Position numbers and translations under genes: made by a program. A stretch of DNA of 64,000 nt from Diphasiastrum complanatum. Its lineage: Eukaryota; Streptophyta; Lycopodiopsida; Lycopodiales; Lycopodiaceae. Below the pieces are notes generated by a model. That model was not told the origin of the DNA. It did not search any database and saw only the letters and a program-made list of their open reading frames with translations. Location: contig CM055092.1 of assembly GCA_029204225.1 (NCBI GenBank), positions 23,313,005 through 23,377,004 of the forward strand. Direction: 5' to 3'. The first letter of the stretch is position 1, and each line of letters opens with the position of its first letter. Shown here one piece after another: positions 43,551-54,156 of this stretch.

Positions 43551-44873
43551 GTGGATGATGAACTGCCAGATGCTGCGTTGTTCCATGTTGAAGCAGTACC
43601 TGAGTGGGCGGCAGATATTGTTGAGTACCTGATGCTAGGACAACCGAATGACTCTTTGACAAAAGTACAGAAAAGACAATTGATTTATAAGGCTCAACCT
43701 TATCAATTAATTGTAGGACAATTGTATCATCGTGGATCAGATAATATTTTATGAAGGTGTATTTTACCGCATGAAGTACAAGATCTAATCATGTTTTCAC
43801 ATGATGGCATAGGTGGAGGACACTTCTCTATAGATATTACTGTTCGCAAACTTTTGCAATCTGGTTGTTGGTGGCCTACATGTCATAAGGACACAAAAAA
43901 TTTTATTCAGACATGTGATGTCTGTCATCGACCACGACGGCCTACTCGACAGAATTATGAACCCCTACATCGGGTTTTATCGCAAGCACCGTTTGAAAAA
44001 TAGGGACTAGATTATGTTGGTCCTATTCATCCCGCTACTCAAGGATCTCAGGCCCGATACATTATCGTCGTAACTGATTATATGACCAAGTGGGTTGAAG
44101 CCAAAGCTATCAAAGTAGCTGATGCGAAATCTATGGCCAAGTTTATATATGAAAATATTATAATCAGATTTGGATGTCCGATCGAAATTGTCAATGATCG
44201 AGGTACACACTTTGTTAATCAAACAATAAAGTGTTTACTGGAAGATGTTTTTGTTATACATAGATTTAGTACTCCCTATTATCCCAGAGGGAATGGCCAA
44301 GCTGAATCTTCCAATAAGATTCTCTACACCATTATGACAAAGATGGTTGAAGCAAGTCAGTCTGATTGGGACCATAAACTGTATGCAGCATTATGGGCAT
44401 TCAGAACCGCTTACAAAAATAGTACAAATCAAACACCTTTTCAACTGGTTTATGGTCAAGATGCAGTTATGCCAATTGAATTTTTAATCCCATCTTTACG
44501 CATAGCAGCAACGGAACGATTAAATGATGATCAGTCTTTACAACTTTGTCACGATGTGTTGCACAAATTATGTGAAACCCGATTGATGACAATTCATGCC
44601 TTAGCAGCAGAGAAAGCCCGCCGCAAGGCATGGCACGATCGGCGATTGCACAAGAAAGATCTAGAAGCAGGAGATCTTGCATTGATGTACAAAACCAAGC
44701 TGATCAAGGGTAAGTTGAAGTTTACTGGGGAAGGCCCGTATAAAGTGAAAGACATCATGAACTATGGCGTAGTAATTCTTGAGCACTTGGATGGAAAACG
44801 ATCTGATACTCCGGTAAATGGCAGTCGATTACGCAAGTTTCGGCAGCCTGCTCCGCCAGTTCAGCAAGCCTGA
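43551..44873 (+). pseudogene. Gypsy integrase, nearly complete, two stops
   Basis: The N-terminal zinc-binding module reads H...H (SHDGIGGGHFS) and CDVCHRPRRP. A TAG at 44001-44003 precedes LDYVGPIHP with the first catalytic Asp. Next come IVNDRGTHFVN (Asp) and RGNGQAESSNKIL (Glu), so the DDE triad is intact, and then a C-terminal region with LIKGKLKFTGEGPYKV, the GPY/F-type motif of gypsy integrases. An earlier TGA at about 43752 splits the linker. From 44004 to the TGA at 44873 the frame is open. Confidence 0.9.
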
Positions 44874-45685
44874 TCTCAATATATTTTTTCATTTTATTTG
44901 TTTTCAATTTTTTGTTTTCAGTATTTAATTTGCTGACTTTTTTTGGAAAAAGATAGTTAAAAGAAAAATAAATAAAAAATGGAAAGACTGATGAGCAAAA
45001 GTCAGGAAGTCATCAGCATAAGAAAAATGATGCACAATATTTTTATGGAAAATGACTTAGAAAACCACTTTTTTGGGCCGATTTGGCCAATACAATATCA
45101 GAAACCTTTGTTGAGCTCTCAGACTGTATATCCACCCTTGATTTGTCTAAATTGAGGTGGGCGAAGGTTTCTGACAAGAGAAAACACAATTTTTGAGTTA
45201 GACGAATGTTCAGTGATATGCCATTTTGGGAACCTTCACCGATAATCATAAAGTCATTATGAACCTTCGTCGACCTGCTAGATGATCTTAGAATGTCAAA
45301 ATTAGGTTGTTCAAAGGTTAAGATTGTGGAGAAAAACATTTATAATAGGACCTGGGCGAAGCTCCTGGGCTAAGGTTCATCCTTCGCCAGCCCTGGAAAA
45401 CGTTTGCCTGATAGGTTCAGATCCCTAAAAACCTTCGCCAAGATTTTTATAGCCTATTTTTACAATATTGTACATGCTTGCAAATTTTTGTTCAGAACTG
45501 ATCAGCCCAACTACTATTTAGTGTAATGGACCCACCAAATTCACCTATAAGTTGGATGAATTCGATTCATTCCTCATTTATGCTAGCGAAGCTCTTGCAA
45601 ATTTTTTTTGCAACCAAAGCCTTTCAAATTTCCTACATTGTCTTCTGATATACTCTCACGCGGTTATAGTTCCTTTCTGATCATC
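44874..45685 (+). other. Spacer between integrase and the extra 3' frame, with CCTTCGCC motifs
   Basis: No coding pattern. The octamer seen in the leader returns: CCTTCGCC at 45381 and 45432, its complement at 45160, and near-matches (AACCTTCGTCG, AACCTTCACC, GGGCGAAGC) between 45230 and 45370. The spacer is AT-rich and could contain an internal promoter or splice acceptor for the 3' frame. Confidence 0.65.
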
Positions 45686-47693
45686 ATGTCTTCTACCAAT
45701 ACTTCCCAGTCTCCGCGCTATACTATCCATCATGATGTCCCATCTGCAATGAACATCATGATTCTTCCTAGCACAAGCATGGTCACTCAGTGGATGACCC
45801 TTGCAGAGCCTTTACTTACTGCAATGGGTACTCATGAGAGAGCCTTTTCAGCACGCATCAATATGGATTTCATCACTCTTGCCTTCAGTACATGGAAGGA
45901 AGAGAAATCCAAGTTTTACATCACCTTCCAAGGAGCCACACACAAGGTGCGCGTCACTGAGGCCACACTTGCAGCTATAGGAATCTCATCCGGTACGCAC
46001 GCCTCACCCAATCACAAGCACGCCAAACAGGCCATCAAGCCATACATTGACCTCCCCAACGATCTGCATTGGACTAATGATGGCTACCTTCTGGAAGCCA
46101 TCACTGAGCCTTCCTGATGGTTGGCAACCTCAAGAAAGACCGCATCACATCTCAAATCCTTCACAGGATTGTCGAGTCCCACATAAAGTTGGCCAAAGCC
46201 CCTCTTGAACCATATAACTGGTTCAAGAGTGTTTCTGGTGAGCTCAAGCGAGCTATTAAGGCCAATACAAAGCAGCAGTTCACCGCCGGCTCTCTATTGT
46301 CCCTCTTAGCCACTTCTCACTTAGAAAATAGAATCCATGGCTTCCACTTGGATTCTATGCTTTCGGTTTATGAAGAAGCACCGGCCGATTTATCTTACCA
46401 GGCCTCAAGTTCTCATAGTTGTCGTCGTCCACGCAGCAAGATCTTAGTTCCCGACTCATCTTCCGCATCACAACGACGTACTAGGCATACCTCGTTAGCT
46501 GCGCTTCCACCCCATGCTGCTGTTCACACTGAACTTCCCATTCCCCTCGCCTTTGATGCTTCCCTTGCCTCTGCTCCCATACAAAGACAGTCTGTGACCA
46601 TTGGGCCTACCATTCCCATCACAGCTGCCCAGGCCGCCTCACCCCCGCACACCGAAGCAACCTCACCCAACACACAGTTCTTCATGGATATGTTTGATGA
46701 TTCCAACCCCCTTGGGGCCACCAAAATCTTGGAAAGGCCCCAGAGCCCAGCACCCTTTGAACCCCAATCCCCTGGAAGAGGATTCGGGCATAACCATGAA
46801 GCTATTGTTGGTGTCAAAGATGCCAGTCAGCAACCACCCACACAGGGTAGCCCATCCACACGTCGGGTCGACACAGTTGTCAAGTCACCGAAGCAGTTCG
46901 ACGCCACGATGCCTGAAGGGTTTGAAGACGAGGATATTTTTTAAGAAGAAGAGACTTTGGCACCTATTCCACGCCTACCACGGACAGTACCATCAGGGTC
47001 TCCTGCTGCTGCCACCTCCACGACTGTCAATTCTGGTGATGCTCTTGGGTTAGTTTCAAGCCTTGGGCAAGTGATCCAGTCTATGTCGGATAAGAAGAAG
47101 GAAATGGAGCAGAGGATCTCGGATTTAGGATCCGAAAACACGCTGATCAGCCAAAAAATTGTCCAGCTGGATCGAGAGGTGAAGATAGCCAAGCAAAATG
47201 AAGAAAAGGCCGAAAGCAAAAAGACATTGGCCCAGCAACAAGCTGATCGCTTGGAAACCTACATCAGCGCCCTGCAAAATGCCCTGACAACCGCACAGGA
47301 TCAGGTAGATAAGGCAGTGCAAGATGCCAAGCAACAGGTGCAGCTGCTGAAGGGGCAATTACAAATGGCCGAACAAGATCGCACACGGCTTCAAGGTGAA
47401 TTGGATGCGACCACCCTTGAGCGTGATGCATATCTGCAAACACAAACACTTGATCATCCGGTTACACCGACAGAGATTGCATATTTGTTCAAGAAAGTGG
47501 AAACATACAAAGGGGCCCTTCAAGGATTCCAAGACCGCTTTGATAGGTTCAAAGGAATAGCTTCAACCGAGTTGGCAAAGACAAAAGAGACCATCAACGC
47601 CTATGAAAAAGCCGCCACTCAAGTGTTGAATGCCGCACCACAAATCCCTGTCCCGGTCATGCCACAATTCTCCCCTTCGCACCAAGAAGCTAT
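45686..47693 (+). pseudogene. Extra 3' gypsy reading frame: N-terminal domain, Pro/Ser linker, coiled coil
   Basis: It starts at ATG 45686 (MSSTNTSQSPRY). The first 145 residues form a globular-looking part with ARINMDFITLAF and KVRVTEATLAAIG. A frame change at 46115-46117 (TGATG) leads to ELKRAIKANTKQQFTAGSLL and HLENRIHGF, like the plant transposon-protein type domain of Athila 3' frames as I recall it. A Pro/Ser/Thr-rich linker of about 170 residues ends at TAA 46942. Then a heptad-rich stretch (about 47080-47590; KKKEMEQRISDL, QVQLLKGQLQMAEQDR) predicts a long coiled coil. No signal peptide or membrane segment is seen. The frame is cut at 47693 by the LTR array and resumes at 61119. Confidence 0.75.
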
Positions 47694-48941
47694 TGTAGCG
47701 CAGGCATCCCAAAGGGCGGGAACCACGACTTAGCTTCCCAGCCTTCAACCCTTGCCATCCAAATCCACTTGACATACAAGCAGCCAACTCGCCAACAACG
47801 ATCAGACTTAACCAACTTGAAGTTCCGAAAACCAACATTGAGATCCAATCTGGCGCCATGCCAGATCGGGGGTCCCGATGTGGGTGACTTCCCTCCAAGC
47901 AAGCCGCCCGACATACATCAAACTTAACCAACTCGAATCTTCATTACAAATGAGTAACATCCATTCCAAGCAAGTGGTCTGACTTACATCAGACTTAACC
48001 AACTGAAAGCTTCGTCATGAGCGTTGGAAGCCAACCTGGAGCCACGCCAAACTGGACAGCCATAAACAGGTAACATCCACCCAAGCAAGCCATCCAACTC
48101 AGCCGACAGGTTAGAGCCCGTTCCCCAAGAGCTTAACCCATTCATGTTCATGCAAGGAACACTCAGAACCACAAGCCGCGACAGATATGGAAACAACCAG
48201 TTCCTGCACCAAATGGTCCCGACAGCATACCGCTGGCGCCACGGACCGAATGGTCCCGACGGCATACTGCTAGCGTCCCGTGATACGACCCTCAGCTATG
48301 TGCCGAGTTAAAAATTTTGAAAGCGGCCTTACAACTGGCGCTTTTACCGAACACTGAAACCCAGAAGGTAATCAGAGTCAATTTGAGGAAAATCCCACTT
48401 TATTGATAAATCTGAGAAGGTTACATTTCAAGTGTGTGACCGACCCTAGTCTCCGGGGCGCTAGCATGCCAAGGCAAGAGCCATGACAACATTCCAGCAA
48501 GGGAGGCTGAGACTTGGTTGGAGCTCGCCCTGAGTCGCAACCCGCACTCCCCTACAGTATTGGTGTGATTCGGCACCCCTACTCATACCAAGCACTCTAC
48601 CCAAGCTGGTAAAGCACGTTTTTCTCTCTCTAGGATTTTCTCTTTCAAGAAAGTCATTTTCTCTCTCTAGATTTTATTGATCCCCAGGCTTCCTTTAATC
48701 ATGCCTAGATCATGTGAGGTGATTGCACATAGATCTGAGCTCTCTGGACTCTGCTAGAACCGATCAAAGATTTTCAGCCATAGGAACTTGGCGCCGACTG
48801 GATTCTGGTCACAGTGGCGCCGGGAGCGGCGCCGGCGCCGGCGCCGTTGGCACAGGGAGCAGCAGGAGCGTTGCTGGCGCCGGGGACATAGCTGCCGCCG
48901 ATGGCGCCGGAAGTAAAGCTTGTAAAGGTAGCTTTACAACA
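47694..48941 (-). repeat. LTR A1 of the non-coding family
   Basis: Plus-strand limits TGTAGCGCAGGC and TTTACAACA. It interrupts the gypsy coiled-coil frame, whose last ten or so codons therefore come from this LTR. It is separated from A2 by only TCCACC, the last six bases of the polypurine side of an internal region. Confidence 0.88.
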
Positions 48942-48947
48942 TCCACC

Positions 48948-50190
48948 TGTAGCGCAGGCATCCCAAAGGGAGCCGGGAACCACGACTTGGCTTCCCAGCC
49001 TTCAACTCTTGCCATCCAAACCCACTTGACATACAAGCAGCCAACTCGCCAACAACGATCAGACTTAACCAACTTGAAGTTCCGAAAACCAACATTGAGA
49101 TCTAACCTGGTGCCATGCCAGATCGGGGGTCCCCATGTGGGTAACTTCCCTCCAAGCAAGCCGCCCGACATACATCAAACTTAACCAACTCGTAGCTTCG
49201 TTACAAACGAGTAACATCCATTCCAAGCAAGCGGTGTGACTTACATCCGACTTAACCAGCTGAAAGCTTCGTCACGAGCGCTGGAAGCCAACCTGGCACC
49301 ACGCCAGACAGGACAGCCAAAAAACAGGTAACATCCACCCAAGCAAGCCATCCAACTCAGCCGACAGGTTAGAGCCCGTTCCCCAAGAGCTTAACCCATT
49401 CACGTTCATGCAAGGAAAACACAGAACCACAAGTCGTGACAGATATGGAAACAACCAGTTCCTGCACCAAATGGTCCTGACAGCATACCGCTGGCACCAC
49501 GAACGGAATGGTCCCGGCGGCATACCGTTGGCCTCCCGGGTTATGACCCTCAGCTATGTGCCAATTGAAAATTTTGAAAACAGCCTTACAACTGGCGCTT
49601 TTACAGAACACTGAAACCCAGAAGGTAATCAGAGTCAGTTTGAGGAAAATCCCACTTTACTGATAAATCTGAGAAGGTTACATTTCAAGTGTGTGACCGA
49701 CCCTAGTCTTCGGGACGCTAGCATGCCAAGGCGAGAGCCATGACAACATTCCAGCAAGGGAGGCTGAGACTTGGTTGGAGCTCGCCCTGAGTCGCAACCC
49801 GCACTCCCCTATAGTATTGGTGTGATTCAGCACCCCCCTCATACCAAGCACTCTACCCAAGCTGGTAAAGCACGTTTTTCTCTTTGTAGGATTTTCTCTT
49901 TCTAGAAAGTCATTTTGTCTCTCTAGATTTTAGTGTTCCCCAGGCTTCCTTTAGTCATGCCTAAATCGTGTGAGGTGATTGCACATCGATCTGAGCTCTC
50001 TGGACTCCGCCAGAACCGATCAAAGATTTTCAGCCATAGGAACTTGGCGCCGACTGGATTCTTGTCACAGTGGAGCCGGGAGCGGCGCCGGCGCCGTGGC
50101 ACCGGGAGCAGCAGGGGCGCTGCTGGCGCCGGGGACATAGCTAGCACCGATGGTGCCGGAAATAAAGCTTGTAAAGGTAGCTTCACAACA
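48948..50190 (-). repeat. LTR A2 of the non-coding family
   Basis: Same limits and length (1243 bases) as A3. The U3 end (plus-strand right side) has the cluster of GGCGCC palindromes at about 50045-50160 and the small hairpin TTGTAAAG/CTTTACAA with a changed base. Open frames within it in GC-rich DNA are not genes. Confidence 0.88.
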
Positions 50191-52051
50191 TCCACCTCAC
50201 CTTTATAAAATCTGATGTCCTCATCAGATTCAGATTAAAGTAAAGGTGTCTCCCAATTAAAATGACTATACATTTGAGCTACTTGGCACAGTACTCAATT
50301 TACTGGCCACTTTTTATTAAGATTGAAGCTGGCACGCCACAAGTCGGAGGCTCAGCTTTTTGTACTGAAAAATTACATAACTTGAAAAAAATATCTTTGT
50401 CTGGGAAAAGCGTAGATTTGATATCGCTTTCGTAAAACCCGAGAACCTTATCAACTGGTGACAGAGGCCTTTCTATGAAATGTACGCCCCTGTCGCTTCT
50501 GACTTTTGACTTTGGAACTCCTTTGAGCTCCTGATTTGTCCTTGATGCACTTTGTGTTGAGCTCCCTGAGCTCCAGATTTGTTCAGTTCCACATAGGTAT
50601 CAAGGTTCCCTGAGCCGAAGGATTTATCGTTTGATTGCCCACTTTATGGTCCACTCCGTGCCTTGTTGCTTCTGCACCTTGATTTCTCTCCTTGTCCCAG
50701 CCTGATCTTGATACTTTTCCATCTTGGCTCTTTAAGGTAGGCAAAGATTGAGTACTCCGCAATGCACCTCTCACTTAGCTTGAAGTAGCTCTTTGAATCA
50801 GCCCAAATGTAACCATTGACCTCGTGAAAAGCCAAAGGGTCGCACCAGTTTGATCCGCATCCGAACTATCTCTTCGCATTTGTTTGAAGCACCATGTCCG
50901 TCGCGCAAAACTTGACTTTCACAATTCCATCACTGGTCAGTTGCCTCACAGTCAAAACAAGAAGTGTACATCGAGCTTGGCTTCAAGTAGCTCTCTTTGA
51001 ATCAGACACATGCACCCAGAGTTTGCACTAGTCCAATCTCAACGCGAACTGTCCCTTAGCGTCCGTTCAAAATACCAAGTCTCTCATGCAAGACTCAACT
51101 TTCACAGTTCCTTCATTGATCAGCTGCCTTACACGTAACACAAGCCAGCGTACTCATATGTTTCCTCATCATTGCTGGTCCAGAGAAAGCCTATAACACA
51201 CTTTCCTTTCCACAACAAAAACTTGTCAACTTATTAGGTCCAAAGTTCGCCAGTCTCCTCGTGTGAGTATGGCTAGGTCACCTTGAATTTGCCCCCATTT
51301 TTATCAACTTTCATTCAAAATTTGCCCCAAGAGAGAGGTGTGTGTGATAGTTCCCCTCCACTTATAAAATCAGCTGATCGGACTTAGAGTAGAGTTCTTC
51401 GGACAAAAAGCCTTTCCAACACTTTGCTTCCCATCTGCTAGGATTATGGCTCGATCCAACTTGTTGCCAATCTCTGAAGAGGATCCTAGTCTTTTCCCCT
51501 TTGAGGAAAAACCCAACTGATACTGGATATCACCCATGCTCAGTGAGTTTCAGTTCCGAAGGTGGCCGTCCCAAAATGAAGACCAACTGCTCCATAGAAG
51601 ATCTCCCCTGAAATTGCCCTTTCCAACTTTTCACTTCCTGCTTGCATCTGGTGGGCGTTGTCGCAAATGAAACTAACCCAAGAAACAGGCTAGCCATCCA
51701 TACTTTGCAAACATTGAGTCGTTTCATTGTCGTTCACGTGTGAGTACTTGAACTGCAAATCTGCCCCATAGATTCTGTAGTCCTCTTTGTTTGATGGTAT
51801 CAGCCTTCAAAAGAAAAGGTTCCTTCTCGAGCCATCAGCTCCTTGTATCACAAGCAATCATGCAAACCAGACAAAGTACGAGTACTAAGACTCACCATGA
51901 ATACATACAAGTAAGACACTCAGGCAGGTTTACTAACAAATAACAAAGACAAGGTCCCCCTTTGAGATGGTCCTGCCAACGGACCTTTGCCTGGCCGCGC
52001 CCATACAAATCGATCACAGAATCAGCCCACATAATACACCCCTCCAACCAT

Positions 52052-52830
52052 CCGTGCTTTCACCATTAAGCAGCACATTGCCTCAGTCACTCCCCACCAC
52101 TTTTTGATCGATAGCCCTTATAGCTAAACGATCGGCAGCTATCCTTGAATATACCACCCCGTGGACGAACCCGTGCTTTCACCGTCAGACAGCACATTGC
52201 CTCAGTAACGCCCCCACCAAATCTAGTCGATAGCCCTTATAGCTAAACGATCGGCAGCGTACCCCCCAATCGTGGTCGCACCCGTGGTTTCACCGTTAGG
52301 CAGCACATTGCCTCAGTAACGCCCCCACCAAATTTGGTCGATAGCCCTTATAGCTAAACGAATGGCAGCTATCCTTGAATATACCACCCCCGTGGACGCA
52401 CCCGTGCTTTCAACGTTAGGCAACACATTGCCTCAGTAACGCCCCCACCAAATTTAGTCGATAGCCCTTATAGCTAAACGATCGGCAGCATACCACCCAA
52501 ATCGTGGACGCACCCGTGCTTTCACTGTTAGACATCACATTGCCTCAGTAACGCCCCCACCAAATTTGGTCAATAGCCCTTATAGCTAAACAAACGGTGG
52601 CCATCGCGAATATGTCACCCCGCACCCCACAAGGCACAAACCGTGCTTACACCATCCTAATGGCAGCACATTGCCTCATCTATCCTACGTGCAGACGGCG
52701 CCAGGCCCGAATCGCGAAAACTGACCGTGCTTACACCTCAAGGGCAGCACTTTGACTCATCAAGCCCCGTCCTTCCAACCACCCCGACCGTGGACGCACC
52801 CGTGCTTACACTGTGGGCAGCACCTTGCAC
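52052..52830. repeat. Tandem repeat, units of about 111-127 bp
   Basis: The word CCGTG(C/G)TTTCA-C begins units at 52052, 52171, 52282, 52402, 52514 and 52641, with shorter, weaker ones at 52724 and 52800. Each unit carries GGCAGCACATTGCCTCAGTAACGC and, in the first five, TAGCCCTTATAGCTAAACGA. In the second internal region only the first unit and the weak last ones remain (from 56022). Confidence 0.88.
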
Positions 52831-52898
52831 AACAGTTGTCTTGATGAACCCCAAAACTTGGCCATTTTCGTGAGATCCGCATAGCTGACCGGCCAGTC

Positions 52899-52911
52899 GG
52901 CTATGATACCA
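52899..52911 (-). other. Primer-binding site of internal region 1
   Basis: TGGTATCATAGCC on the minus strand, two bases from the LTR end CTACA; one change from the initiator-Met site. The second internal region has the exact form TGGTATCAGAGCC at 56493-56481. Confidence 0.85.
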
Positions 52912-52913
52912 CA

Positions 52914-54156
52914 TGTAGCGCATGCATCCCAAAGGGAGCCGGGAACCACGACTTGGCTTCCCAGCCTTCAACTCTTGCCATCCAAACCCACTTGACATAC
53001 AAGCAGCCAACTCGCCAACAACGATCAGACTTAACCAACTTGAAGTTCCGAAAACCAAAATTGAGATCTAACCTGGTGCCATGCCAGATCGGGGGTCCCC
53101 ATGTGGGTGACTTCCCTCCAAGCAAGCCGCCCGACATACATCAAACTTAACCAACTCGTAGCTTCGTTACAAATGAGTAACATCCATTCCAAGCAAGCGG
53201 TGTGACTTACATCCGACTTAACCAGCTGAAAGCTTCGTCACGAGCGCTGGAAGCCAACCTGGCGCCACGCCAGACAGGACAGCCATAAACAGGTAACATC
53301 CACCCAAGCAAGCCATCCAACTCAGCCGACAGGTTAGAGCCCGTTCCCCAAGAGCTTAACCCATTCACGTTCATGCAAGGAAAACACAGAACCACAAGTC
53401 GTGACAGATATGGAAACAACCAGTTCCTGCACCAAATGGTCCTGACAGCATACCGCTGGCACCACGAACGGAATGGTCCCGGCGGCATACCGTTGGCGTC
53501 CCGGGATACGACCCTCAGCTATGTGCCAATTGAAAATTTTGAAAACAGCCTTACAACTGGCGCTTTTACAGAACACTGAAACCCAGAAGGTAATCAGAGT
53601 CAGTTTGAGGAAAATCCCACTTTACTGATAAATCTGAGAAGGTTACATTTCAAGTGTGTGACCGACCCTAGTCTTCGGGACGCTAGCATGCCAAGGCGAG
53701 AGCCATGACAACATTCCAGCAAGGGAGGCTGAGACTTGGTTGGAGCTCGCCCTGAGTCGCAACCCGCACTCCCCTATAGTATTGGTGTGATTCGGCACCC
53801 CCCTCATACCAAGCATTCTACCCAAGCTGGTAAAGCACGTTTTTCTCTTTGTAGGATTTTCTCTTTCTAGAAAGTCATTTTTTCTCTCTAGATTTTAGTG
53901 TTCCCCAGGCTTCCTTTAGTCATGCCTAAATCGTGTGAGGTGATTGCACATCGATCTGAGCTCTCTGGACTCCGCTAGAACCGATCAAAGATTTTCAGCC
54001 ATAGGAACTTGGCGCCGACTGCACTCTTGTCACAGTGGAGCCGGGAGCGGCGCCGGCGCCATTGGCGCCAGGAGCAGCAGGGGCGCTGCTGGCGCCGGGG
54101 ACATAGCTAGCGCCGATGGCGCCGGAAGTAAAGCTTGTAAAGGTAGCTTCACAACA
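52914..54156 (-). repeat. LTR A3, shared by both internal regions
   Basis: It has a primer site on its left (for internal region 1) and a polypurine tract on its right (for internal region 2), so it is 5' LTR of one unit and 3' LTR of the next. It is almost the same as A2 by eye. Confidence 0.88.

Larger units (their letters stand above)
50191..52913 (-). other. Internal region 1 of the LTR array (no recognisable gene)
   Basis: On the minus strand it starts with the primer site at 52911 and ends with the purine run AAAGGTGAGGTGGA at the A2 LTR. Short open frames exist, e.g. one starting MAFHEVNGYIWADSKSYF near 50835 and another MKRLNVCKVWMASLF near 51727. They recur in the other copies but are short, overlapping and motif-free. 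No zinc knuckle, DSG, DDE or YxDD motif is present. Confidence 0.75.

Noticed and set aside
45686-47693. Calling the gypsy 3' frame an envelope gene
   Set aside because: There is no signal peptide, transmembrane segment or glycoprotein-like Cys pattern; position alone is not enough.
48723-49184. Gly/Ala-rich open frames across the GGCGCC cluster (also 48774-49171 and at 56550, 59285, 60906)
   Set aside because: They lie in LTR U3 sequence, exist on both strands and stem from GC-rich hexamers. The last one merely reads through into the gypsy 3' frame.
52052-52830. Regularly spaced repeats that might suggest a CRISPR array
   Set aside because: The units are contiguous 111-127-base tandem repeats without unique spacers, inside a plant LTR element.
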